A stretch of DNA of 64,000 nt, taken from NCBI GenBank assembly GCA_961205875.1, contig OY540822.1:12464501-12528500 (forward strand), read 5' to 3'. This document shows, piece by piece, positions 27,691 through 38,802 of this stretch. This stretch comes from Sialis fuliginosa. Taxonomy: Eukaryota > Arthropoda > Insecta > Megaloptera > Sialidae. The position numbers and the translations under genes were made by a program. Under the pieces are notes generated by a model. The model saw only the letters and a list, made by a program, of their open reading frames with translations. It was not told the origin of the DNA and searched no databases. How positions within the stretch are numbered: position 1 is the first letter of the stretch; each line of letters begins with the position of its first letter.

Positions 27691-28143
27691 AATGCCACTC
27701 AAATCAAACCAAGTATATTATTTTTTAATGGTAAAAAATTATAGGCATTTATTTATTTTTTAAATAAGGGTTGGACTGGGTAGTATCATGACTTTTAAAT
27801 TACAAAATTGAATAGTAACTATCTACCTATTTAAGAATTAAATACGATATAAATATATGTAGGTATATAAACTAAAATAACAATGAAAAATAATTTTATC
27901 ATTATTATATTTAAAAAAAGTAACATTTACAATATTATAAAAAGTATCCCTTTTCCTTTCGTATATGAAATATTACTCAGCACTGGAAACTTATAAAATA
28001 AAATAACATATATTAAATACCACTGGTCTAATAACGATATAATAAAACATATATAATAGTACCTATAATTCAATTAAAATAATTTTCATGCAATTTTATT
28101 ATTTGCATGATTAAATATTTTTTAAAATACATAATGTGAATTT

Positions 28144-28149
28144 TTATTT
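28144..28149 (-). terminator. Hn: Putative poly(A) signal of the hydroxylase gene
   Basis: AATAAA on the minus strand (tttatt forward) about 185 bases after the stop codon. Function is inferred from position only. Confidence 0.3.
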
Positions 28150-28331
28150 ACTGCTTTAGGGCCAGATTTACACCTAGGGAAGTGGGGGTTGGGGCTGAAT
28201 TAAATTTAATTTTTTTCACATGCTACCAGTGTAAACAATCTATATTTTGTTGGGATTTTAATTTCCTGAGCCATGTACCTAAAATATAATTAAATACATA
28301 CGAGTATGTAATAAAATGCTTACATATTAAT

Positions 28332-30974
28332 TTAATCTAAATTCTTCAGTTTTCTTATCGAGTCCATAAGAATACCAACTTCTTGATTAATATTTCTTGA
28401 CAATTGTAGTATCTGTGGCTTTGAGTCCAGAATATCAATAGATTGAGTATAAGGATTATAGCGAACTCCGAATGATCTTGGTATTGTCAGAGAATATTTA
28501 CTGAAAACAAAAATAATGTTTGTTACTCATCAAAATTGCATCAAAAAATTGTTATTTTTAATTTGACATGAAAACAGTTTCTGAAAATTTACTCAAAATT
28601 TGTTTTACTTGCAATTTTATACTTTTCATATTTAAACTGTTGTTTCTTTAATCTTAAAAAAATCTAAAAGACCCCGAACAAAATTAATGAGATTTAACTT
28701 TTGGGACTGATAAAAAGTTATAATAAACCCATAACTTCCGCTCCAAGGGATACAGAAACATTTAATTTTAATCAAAAGTTCAAATCCGAATGATTTTGTA
28801 CAGAGTCCTTTAATTTTTTGGCCTCAACGTTTTAATCGAAGTTTTACTATACAGTTAAAAATATATTACATTAAACGTTCTTTAGCATCGGTAAAACTTT
28901 CTGCTACGTAGTAAACTGGCTGATAAGTAGTAATAGGATATTCTTGAAGAGCTGTTTTTGCCGGTTCAAAAGGCCTCAATTCCGGTTTTTCTGTTAAGGA
29001 ATATTGTAATTCGCCATAAGAACTTAACAGTCCAGCACCATAAGCTTTAATTTCACCATCCTGAGTACACAGTCCAAATTCGACAGTAAACCAAAAACAC
29101 TGCGAAAAAATAAAGTATTAGATAGAGAATTTTCGAAACATAAAAATCCCTTACTGTTGCCAATTTTTGTACGTAGTCGTCTGGCGCTCCCAAAGATGCA
29201 AGCCCTATTTCTTGGGCGAATTGGGCAAAGTCGGGATCCGCGAACAACGGCGCGTGGCCTAACAGTTCGTGGCATACGTCAGGCTCGGGAGTGTACAAAG
29301 GCCTACTCCAATGACGTATATACTGCGTCGAGTGAAACACTCTAAACGCCAAGCCTGCGAGAAAATCTCGAGACGATAACAATCCTGCTACAGGCCGTAA
29401 GGTGAAGCCTGTGCAATCTGAAATATAAACAATTTATTTTTTATTAAAAAATACATATATTCAAGCACTCAAAAAACTATCTGTATAAATTATCGAAATT
29501 TGTTATTTGTGTTTTTTTGTAATATTATATTTATTTTAAAAAATTCAATAACATAAAAATACTTGTTCCATAAAATGACTAAATAAATGTCCGAAGAATT
29601 TATTGTTTTGTAGAAGGGAGGTGGGGGGGGGGGGGTGCTCAAAATATTACTACTCAAAAAATAATGTACATTTAATCATTGTTGATAATTCAAAAAGTGT
29701 TTTGAAACTGGGAATTGACTTTTGAATGCTTTTTCTGATTTCTCGAAAAACCGGATAGTATAATAATAAAAAAAATATTTTTTTGACGAATGCATCTATA
29801 CATAGTATAAAACGAAGTCCATCGCGACGTCTGTCTGTCTGTGCACGATTTTATCAGTAACTACTGAACAAACTTTATTCCGGTTTTTGATTTTATTTAG
29901 GTTCTACATTTTTTTGTGAATTCCGATAATTTCGGACTGAAAATTCCAGTTTGTGGATATTTTATTTATGTTTAATAGGTTTATTACAGTTTAAATTTAT
30001 ATCCCCGGGTAACACGGGGTCCAATGCGCTAGATCAAGATAAATGAATAGGTATTGGTTCTAAAGACAACACACCTTTCAAGAAATTAGACACATCTTCA
30101 AGTTGCGGAATGTTGTCTTCGCGGAACCCGCAGTTCTCTATGAGCAGTGGGAACACGTGATTATGCTCTTTGCAAGCGTGGGTAGGGTAAAGCTTTACCA
30201 ATTTACGGAAAACTTCGCCCCACGTTGCGATCTCTTGTTGGGTATACTCAACATGTGGTAGGGGCTCTCCGTGACGATATCTTCAAAAATAAAATTATGT
30301 TACATATCTAGACACCTTTTTACTGAACCGATTTTCATGGAACCTTCACTTTCCGAAAGCCTAGAATTGATTCAGGCTGTATGATTGTTGTGATTTTTTT
30401 TATAAATTACCAATCCAAAGGGGGGAAGAATGAAGATGGAGTATATGTTATATGGTACATACTTATAAGCGATGTCAGCAAAGTATTTTCTTCGATTTCT
30501 ATACTCAATATCAGTAAATCCAGGATGATCAGAATCCAATTCGGATCCATATGATAAAATCTGGTTTGCAAATCTATCTAAGTCACGAATACGCCGTGGA
30601 AACCATGGTACAGTGTCTAAAAATAATATTTAAATTTAAAAAAAATACTTATAGAAATCCGAATGGTACTTACCAATATTATCTTTGTAATTTCGAGAAA
30701 TGATGCTGAAATATTCGCAATTTTCCTTTAAATCGATAATGGCGCCCCCCAAATCACCGCTAGGAGCACATTCAATCATGAATTCGTAATGTCCTGGGCA
30801 TCTTGCCGAAGGTCGCGACTCGATATGGTTCAGGTTAACATGGTGTTTAGAAAATACTTTCAAGGATCGTTCTAAAGACCCTACTTCCTCTTGAAATGGA
30901 GAAAAAATAAGGCAAGTGCTTTTGGCTGAATCCAATCCTTCTTTAATGTAGTTGCCACCAGTCATTAAAGTGGG
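28332..30974 (-). CDS. Hn: Phenylalanine hydroxylase (Henna-type)
   Basis: Cytosolic non-haem iron, tetrahydrobiopterin-dependent hydroxylase that turns phenylalanine into tyrosine, feeding cuticle tanning, melanin and catecholamine synthesis. Exons in transcript order: 30974-30674, 30616-30463, 30280-30075, 29417-29155, 29099-28870, 28500-28332, all in frame with GT..AG introns. The first exon encodes the N-terminal ACT-type regulatory domain (STCLIFSP, then [20 protein letters not shown]). Exons 2-5 form the catalytic domain: [38 protein letters not shown] and the iron ligands in CHELLGH plus the Glu of FTVEFGL. The last exon is the C-terminal tetramerisation helix. Residues such as [13 protein letters not shown] and [17 protein letters not shown] favour phenylalanine over tryptophan hydroxylase. 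A Met at 30965 could start translation (437 residues), but a splice acceptor precedes the exon in frame, so a short upstream coding exon is more likely. The intron at 29418-30074 holds a retroposon-type fragment. Confidence 0.93.
29815..30035. mobile_element. Degenerate retroposon fragment in a Henna intron
   Basis: Contains 'cgtctgtctgtctgtgcac' and ends near 'atccccgggtaacacggggt', phrases of the same kind as the repeats at 46155-46985 and 37400-37440 (cgcgggtgaagccgcgggc). The structure suits a truncated LINE or SINE 3' part; no reading frame remains and the exact family cannot be named from sequence alone. Confidence 0.4.
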
Positions 30975-33109
30975 CTATAAAAAACATAAAGACATAAAAA
31001 TATTGCTATAATTCAGTGTGCTACTCTCGTTAATATATTTTTATTAAAAAAAATTGTGTTTTGAATCATAAATTCTAAATAAATGTAATTTTTAACTTGA
31101 TTTGTTACATGAAAAACAGCTTTAAAATTGCAATATGTTCTGCATTTTTTCAAAAATTTACTGACTCTCAAATAGAGTAGGTACATGGTAATTTTAATAA
31201 ATTAACTCGATGGTCTTAGGTTAGTTTTGTATATTCTATCGTTTGGTTTGATTCATTTGTTTAAATAAAGACAAGTTTAGACCCAACACACGCTCTATCT
31301 CTTTCTTTTGTGACAACTCTGTTATCGTATCAGATACGTGGTCCATGCTTTATGTCTATGGCTCTCGCATTTTTGCAGTTATCATGTTATGACCTAAGAT
31401 CACCTAAAATAAGTTCCCTTTTTATTTATTCAAAATTAATTACATTTTAAGTCTGTTCATTATAAGCAATATAAATTAAATTTTATAATATACTAGATGA
31501 ATAAAAAGACATCTTATTTTTTTAATTATCAAGCACAAAAACATCTAAGAATTATTAAAATTTTCGTAATATAATCTAATTCAAATTTTAAATCAAATTG
31601 ATACATGATTTTTTAGTTGCACCCCTTGAGTCAATTGCAACAAAAATGAAAAAATCAAAAGAAAGTATGTATGTATACATATATCAAAAATAAATATTAT
31701 TAAAAAGAATAAAATAATTATATTGATATCTATATACGCGTATTTGAATTTATCGAGTTCTCCTCGATAATACCCCCCCCCCCCCCCCCTTCATATCAAC
31801 GCTTCCATTCTATACTCAATTCTATAACAAATCTTAATCAATCGAATATTTATTTATTTTATTAAATCTTTCATCAGAGATTAAAAATGATAGACATTTG
31901 TTTAGACAACTAGTAAGTAGGTATACTTATAACAAATTTTAGCAGGGTAAGACAAATACGCAAAATTTAGAATTAATAAATAGGTAAGGTTTACAAATTT
32001 ACGAAGCCCTAAGCATAAAAATATTTCTAGTATCTACCGATTTTATATAACAAGTGTGTGAAAAATTTACTTTGTAACCTTCGCATCTTATAGTTTCTTT
32101 ACCACCTTAGATTTTCCGCCCCCCCAACCCACACTTTTGCGCCCTCTGCTATTTTTGATAACCCTTTTTTACTTGTTATATCACGATTTTGTCGCCCCTG
32201 AAATTTATTTTTCATACTTTTGCGCCCTCTTTCAATTTCTAGAAGACTTTTTTTTTATTTTTACTCCTTATATAATTTTTTCTATTGGAAATTGAGGTGA
32301 AAATGAGAAATTTTAGTCTAATTTTGCCGCCTTTAATTTTTTTCTTTAAAATTCGTTCTCAAGTTTGGCGATAAACATAAAAAGAAGTTTTAATAAATTA
32401 TTAACAAATTGTAGAAAATAGAATGCTTAGCTGCCCCTCCCCCCCCTCATCCTTTCATCTTCATTCAATTCTACTGATCTCAAATGTTCTTAGCTACGCC
32501 CTAATTGATTTTTTTGAATAATTTACTCTATTTTTAATATTTTTCCACTTAAGTTAATAGATTGTTTATTTTTGGTCAACAAAACAAATGAAATTTGTAA
32601 TAACTTATTTTAATTTTGAAATATTATTAGCAACTATTAAATCGGGTTCGAGATTATTATTTTTTATTAATGCGCAAGTCCGTTTTAAACGACGTTGATT
32701 AGGCGTCTTTCCCCCCTTCCTTGTCGTCGGTTAAATGATTGATTTCCATTGGTCAAACTTATCAAAATATATATTTTTTATTTCATTATCATTTTGTTTC
32801 AAACTGTTCATAGTTATTCTGATTCTTTGCTACTTCGGACGCAAAAATGCGTCACTTTTAATAATTGTTTTTAAATCAGTTTTAATTAAGAGTGAACTTA
32901 TTTCTTTTTATTTTCGTAAGATGTCGATAATGAAATATTTAAAATACGTAGCTTTTTTCATACTAATAAAATATTTGCATTTCAACAATAAAAAAATTTG
33001 GCTGCTAGAACTTTTCGATTTTAAGAAAAGGGGATACAGCAACCGCTATTACTAAAACATAATTTGAATTTATTTCATCTACTGTGATTTTCATTTCAAA
33101 CAACTACAG
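30975..33109. other. Non-coding stretch upstream of the hydroxylase gene
   Basis: The missing first exon and promoter of the hydroxylase may lie here but could not be identified. 31285-31372 matches one side of the repeat at 56500-56877 (for example 'gctctatctctttctt'). There is a C-tract at about 31768-31788. 32095-32470 is a degraded GC-richer repeat ('cacttttgcgccctct') of probable hAT origin. The hydrophobic frame near 32735-33055 is AT-driven and not accepted as a gene. Confidence 0.4.
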
Positions 33110-33736
33110 AAGAAAATTCAGAAATTCAACAAAAAGGTGAGTTTTACTTTTAGGTAATTCTCACTAGCAAAATACTATTGACACTAGAATATTATTATTT
33201 TATGATAATTAGATATATTTGTATATTCCGTTAATTATATTATAGGTTCGTTATTCCGTTAATGTAGGAGCACCGCGAAAACCCCAATACAAAATACATT
33301 TAGTTGATAAAGGGGTGATTGCCTTTATAGTTTTATAAATAAGTTAGTTTAGTTTTTACTTTAAGGCTAGTTTTATTAGGTTTTATATAATAAGTTTGAT
33401 CTGTGGTGAGAGTGCAACATAAAAGTCTACGATTTCAGAGAGTTTAAAACATGTTGCACGTTTAACAGCGCAAATATTCATAACATATTGTCATTTGATT
33501 TACCAGCACTCAATTTCTCGAATGACAAAATCTCTCTCGATATATTTGAAAAAAAATCGTAAGACAATTGAACAGAAATGTATCCACCATCGATTATTTA
33601 GATTAATGTTTATCTAGTCTTTAATATTTTACTGTCACTTGTGTTTTGCTCCTCCTCGTATTCTAATGTTGCAGGTGTCATTATCAAAGCTGGTGGAAAT
33701 TCTTCAAGAAGAAAAGAAAGAACAACTCTGCTTCAA
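33110..33736 (+). other. Exon-like pair, copy 1 (possible microexon gene)
   Basis: Two short segments have good splice borders and are open in one joined frame: 33110-33136 (27 nt, after tacag, before ggtgag) and 33675-33736 (62 nt, after gttgcag, before gtaagt). Joined they read KKIQKFNKK followed by VSLSKLVEILQEEKKEQLCF. The intron between them is homologous to the intron of the pair at 34896-35429. The protein family is not recognised; neither a start nor an end could be tied to it with confidence. Confidence 0.3.
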
Positions 33737-34610
33737 GTAAGTTTTACGTTTTATTAAATAACTAGAATTTCAGTTAATATATTCCAAGCGACTCTAAAAT
33801 GTAGGTACCACATCTTCAGAGGCAATGATCATGGTTATTTAACTAATTCTAGGATCTTAGGGTAGGGCCGAATACGAGCTACAATACCGGCCCAGACAAA
33901 ATATAACTAACCGGTATATTCTTTAATCTGATTTAATTGTTATATATATCGGAGTAAGATTTTTTCTTCATATATTCTTATCTTTAAGTTGATATTTCTA
34001 TGATAAAAGTATAGAAAATGACGTGAAAAGTTGACATATTTCAAACCATTCTCAATATATGGTTAAAATTAGCAAAATGATTTATTTTTAGTATTTTTTT
34101 AAAAACTGCCGAACTAAAAAAAAAACAAAATATGCCACGGAAAGTTATAAAAATAAATTTTAAAAATCTTCCGAAATATAAAAAAATTATATTTCTACAT
34201 AAATTAACTATTTCAATAAATATAAAATCTTTTTTGAACTATCCAATTTTTAATTTATTAAATGTCTGTTAATTTTATAAAATATACTTAAAATTTTCAG
34301 TGATATTACTTTTATATCAAGATATTTATTTTATTTTGTTTAAATTCATACAGGAGTAAAACTCCGCGAAATCACTTGTGTCGGCGCCTATGAGCACTGG
34401 TACTTATGTTAGACACTTTCTTTGCAATAAGAAATCATTATTTTGTCAATTTTGTATTTTCAAAACTTTTACCGTATGTAACCAAAATATCTATAAAATT
34501 CAGGAAATTATTTTGTTGAGGAGAAGAAATAAATCTTCTAAATCAAAAAATACAAAGTGCAAATAAAGTATTATATAATTTTAACATCTTATTTTGTTTA
34601 AATATTACAG

Positions 34611-34657
34611 ATTCTGATCAAACGTTGTGATATGACCAATATTTCATCCAAACCTAG
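34611..34657 (+). other. Additional exon-like segment
   Basis: A 47-nt open segment after 'aatattacag' and before 'gtaaat', reading ILIKRCDMTNISSKP in one frame. It lies between the two duplicated exon pairs and may belong to the same transcription unit, but its phase does not fit directly after the 33736 donor. Kept as a low-confidence candidate. Confidence 0.15.
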
Positions 34658-34895
34658 GTAAATATCTTTGGATGTTTACTGAGTAAATTATAAAAATAAG
34701 TATTCAATTTAGAATGACACTTTAATACTTATCTCATTACAATATCTGTGATAGTCATTCTAATTCTAAGCTTTAACTAATATTTAATTCCAAACGATCT
34801 CTAGGTCACATAATAAACAGTCTGTGATAAATTGCTGTGATATATTTTTTTGGGTACTTATTGGTTATGTTTACTCACAACTCCGTAAATTACAG

Positions 34896-35429
34896 GAAAC
34901 AAGTGGACCTGTGAATCTATCTACATATTTTGTCTTCTCTGCTATTTTTATAAAGGTGAGTGTTATTATAAAGTAATGCTCACAAGTAAAACATCAACGA
35001 CACTAGAATACGTATTTATTAATCTAGTTTTAAGTATAAGGCCCTTGCAATATACCCAATTAAGAAAACACCAATTGTTATCTGCATTGCAACGTGTTCA
35101 ACTTTTTTACATCACAAGTTTTAATTGGGATCATTTCTGTAATTAGTATAAGTTTGATTGGTGGAGAAATTATAATATTATAGAAAATATCATTCGATTT
35201 ACCAGCGTTTCTCGAATGAGAAAATATTTGTCGACGATCGAAGAAATTCTCGCCTGACAACTTAACAGCTTTTTTATTCTTCCATCACCGATTATTTAGT
35301 TTTATGTTTTATCTAGTCTTTATTCGACTGTCGCTTTTGTTTTGCTCCTCCTGCTCTTCTAATGTTGCAGGTGAGATCTTCAACAAGACAGACATCTATA
35401 AGTTTGTCAGACCCTTCGTATTGCTTCAA
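34896..35429 (+). other. Exon-like pair, copy 2 (duplicate of 33110-33736)
   Basis: 34896-34955 (60 nt, after ttacag, before ggtgag) and 35371-35429 (59 nt, after gttgcag, before gtaggg) are open in one joined frame, starting ETSGPVNLSTYF and ending SISLSDPSYCF. The intron shares long matches with copy 1, such as 'gacactagaat' near its start and 'tctaatgttgcag' at its end, while the exon bodies are nearly unalignable except for a shared 'tgcttcaagta' at the 3' end. Function unknown. Confidence 0.3.
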
Positions 35430-36285
35430 GTAGGGGGTATGTACTTCTTAGGTGAGTTTAGGTAATTGAGGGGCAGATCGGTAATATGGGAAAAATTGTA
35501 ATATGAATTGAATAAAATTATTTTTGTGTATAAAAAGTTGAATAAAAATAAATCCAATGACCAAAAAACACCATAAAATATTTTATTACTTATGAAAAAA
35601 ATCAATGACTTTGGGAGGGGGGAATTGTCAATGCTAACAGTTTTGCTTCACTTTTTGTTAAAATATTACAGGTACATTTTTGTGAGCTGGTAACAGATAA
35701 TCAAGAAAATACAGAATGATTAAAAAGTAATGAAACATTGATTTTACTGCCTAAATATTTACATCATAAAAAAACTGACACGGGACTTTCTTATACGTAT
35801 AAATGCAACATAAATTATAGAAAATAAAAATCATTATAAACATTTTTTCTAATTCTAATAATTGTTTCAAATATAATTTAAAAAATTTAAAATTTGACAA
35901 GAAAAAAATCTGCCGTTTATTAAAGAAATAAATATAAATTTTTGAGTTACACGTCTACATAATGGTGAAAATAATTGTAATAAATTCATGGAAGGTGACA
36001 ATAAATATTTTTATTTTCAAAATCTCGAATTTGAAAAAAAAATATTTGATCATACTTTCTTGTACTATATGGCTGTATAAGAAAGTTAAAAAACATATAT
36101 TTGTCATTATATTTCTGAAGTATGGCGTTTATAATAATGTATCACTATTTTAGAATTTTAGACTGCAGAATCAATGTTCTTTATTTATTTATATTGTTTT
36201 TTAATCGCATCAAAACTGCAGAAGAATTATTTTAATAATCACATAATGTGAGTTAAAAATAAAATATTTCATTGTAAAATATATG
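35430..36285. other. AT-rich stretch with a dispersed repeat fragment
   Basis: Near 35778-35830 'gggactttcttatacg' followed by 'acataaattata' recurs near 37814-37870, and 'caaaatctcgaatttgaaa' near 36018 recurs near 38108, so 35770-36060 and 37810-38130 are copies of one dispersed repeat. No gene is seen. Confidence 0.4.
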
Positions 36286-36428
36286 CAGTGAGTTCCTAAA
36301 CGCGTTCGTTCCATTTAAAAAAAAACCGAGATATCAGTGGATTTTGAAAAAATGGCAAAAATTCTTTCAAAATCCACTGCATCTCGATTATTTTTTAAAA
36401 TGGAACGAACGAGTTTTGGAACTCACTG
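36286..36428. mobile_element. Short palindromic MITE
   Basis: A 143-bp element that starts 'cagtgagttcctaaacgcg' and ends 'gagttttggaactcactg', with arms complementary almost throughout ('gttccatttaaaaaaa' against 'ttttttaaaatggaac'). The same arms bound the elements at 43137-43580 and 57846-58070. No coding capacity; no target duplication is convincing. Confidence 0.75.
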
Positions 36429-38237
36429 TCTCATAATAATATGTATGTATAATTAATTTATATATTATCTTTTTTCATATATTGGTGTCTATAATGAATA
36501 ACTTATAATATACTTAATAAAAAATGTGTTATATTAATTAATCAATTATATGTTGTACTGAATTATAAATAAAAAATAAATAATTTTTAATTGTTTACTT
36601 CATTTCCTTCCATTACTAATATCGTTCGAAAATCATAACGTCAAATTCTACAAACTAATATTATGTTTATTTTCTAAAACTAATTAATTTAAATAACTTA
36701 GTAAATTTAGCTTCTTGACTAAGAAAGCTATAAACATTCAAGAATTAAATTAAAAAGACCTATATTCTCTACGGGCTATTTTTGACCCAAAATCAATAAA
36801 ATCCACTGATATAAAAACTGTATATGCTAATATATGCTAATTTTCGTTAGTATATACAATAAAAATAAAAAATTTATTGCTCAATATTAGCAAACATTTC
36901 TACGCAGTAACAAAAACATAAAATATTTCCTATCAAAACAGAATATGATATAACGAAAAAAGAAATATTCTTCCTTACTTGACCCAGTAGAAAAAATAAT
37001 ACACATTGATGACAAAAAAAGAATGACTATTTATAGCCTATTATTAGGGCGGTATAACACAAACTTTTCTATCAATTATGTAAAAAAAATTCTATTATAT
37101 AATATAGTCCTCCCTGAACCTAGAAACATTAAATTTTAGGGGTGTCTTCCTTTTATAACGTAAGCGCCCACTAAGTAAGTATTTTTCGAAATCCAGTCCT
37201 TTATTTTTAATACGTTTATTAGCATAATCTGCGTATTTTATAAAAAATAAATTTCAAAATACAAAATATAACTCTTAAAATTAAAATACACGTGTATCGT
37301 TTTATTTCAAAGATTAACAATAATAGGGGTGAAAAATAGTTCCAGAGTAACAATACAAATTATATTAGATTTTATAAATTAAATAAATATTCATAAAAAT
37401 GAATACTACGCGGGTGAAGCCGCGGGCAGGTCGCTAAGTTATGTGTAATGCTCAATAGGAAAACGCGCCTGAATGTCTTATTAAATATAATTGATAATTA
37501 CGCGAATAAATCACCAGGTCCTTACTTTTGACTAACCCTGTATATTTTATAGAATAAGATAAAAAATATGTAAATTAAATATTTTAACGTAAGGAAATAG
37601 TGAAAATAAATTACAATATATGAATATTTATTTATTTAAACATCAGATTATTCAAAAAAATGCATCATTATTATAAAAAGTCACATGATTCGATTATTAA
37701 AAGTTCATAATAATTTTATAAAAATCAACCAAACAACAAAACAAATCTGGAAATTTGGAATACCTACAACTAAACTATATTGTTAATAATGCTATAATAA
37801 AAAAACTTTCAGGGGACTTTCTTATACGCAGTACTGGCTAACTGATGAAGAATGGGACATAAATTATAAAAAATCATGTTCTCTACAACTTTTATTATAA
37901 TCTTTTTGTCTATTTTGAAATATAAATCGATAATTTTCTTAAAATTATTTCCTTTTGGAATAATATTCTTTACAATTTTCTTCTAAAATATTATATAGAT
38001 ACAACTGACGAATGTAAACATTCGTTTCAGGTTGCAAGATTGTTTTAAAAATATATACATATAATATACAAATTTTAACAGGTAAGGTCAAAATGGATAT
38101 TTCCATCAAAATCTCGAATTTAAAAAAATCGTACTTACTTATACTTAAGGAAAGTATAAGTAGAGAGAAAGACAAAATGAGACAAATAATACAAACTTAT
38201 TTTTTTTCATCGTTACATTTTATTCATTTGCGAACTA
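36429..38237. other. AT-rich stretch
   Basis: A retroposon-like phrase 'cgcgggtgaagccgcgggc' lies at about 37408, and the dispersed repeat shared with 35770-36060 lies at about 37810-38130. The rest shows nothing. Confidence 0.4.
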
Positions 38238-38802
38238 AGGTACTGGCACCAGTTATGGCCGCTATAAGAGCAAGGTTTACTGTTTTTGTGATTGAAGGGC
38301 CTTTTTTTGTAATTCTCATGATCTTATGTTACTGATAAAACAAGTAACTCTTTATTTAATCAATTTAATTACCAAAGTTCGCAAATATAGTTTGTCTTTT
38401 TTAAATTATAGCCTTTTATTGTGTTTATGTTTTTTCTACAGTAATGGATAAAGTAAAACCAGTAATGATAAGTGATGCACACTTGGTAATGATTACAAAA
38501 TGATAAGTACTACGACACAAAAGATATAAAAGAAAGAATCGTCAAATTTGAAATAATGTAAAGCAGTATCTATGATAATTAATAATTAATTAATAAATTA
38601 TACTAATAATTAGTTTAAATGTCCACCATTTTGAAACCTATAGGCCGATTATCATCAAATCACGCTGTAAGACAGTTAAATGTATATAGATTAATATTCA
38701 GAAATGGTAGTAATAAAATATCAACAAATATTTCTAATTCAGTACATTTAATTTTAGAAATAGCCATTACTGGGGTCATATCCAAGACTGGTGCCACTAC
38801 CT
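38238..38802. mobile_element. Tc1/mariner-like MITE, copy 3
   Basis: Bounded by TA on both sides; starts 'aggtactggcaccagtt' and ends 'gactggtgccactacct'. It is closely similar to copies 1 and 4, including the short frame beginning MSTILKPIGRLSSNHAVRQL at 38619. It is the longest of the four copies. No transposase. Confidence 0.82.

Larger units (their letters stand above)
23351..28331. other. AT-rich interval between the convergent Clock and Henna genes
   Basis: A poly(A) signal for Clock (aataaa, 23452-23457) lies about 100 bases after its stop. A likely hydroxylase poly(A) signal on the minus strand (tttatt read forward, about 28144-28149) lies about 185 bases beyond its stop. Except for the tandem array at 27205-27690 and a hAT-like scrap near 28158-28200, the rest is very AT-rich with only chance ORFs. 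26260-26450 is somewhat more complex but shows no coding frame and no tRNA features. Confidence 0.45.

Noticed and set aside
29157-29345. Plus-strand 62-codon frame, and 29024-29275 minus in another frame
   Set aside because: Shadows of the catalytic exon of phenylalanine hydroxylase.
32735-33055. 106-codon hydrophobic frame with an internal signal-like Met
   Set aside because: Extreme Phe/Ile/Leu/Lys content matches the background; no donor leads from it into the exon-like segments at 33110.
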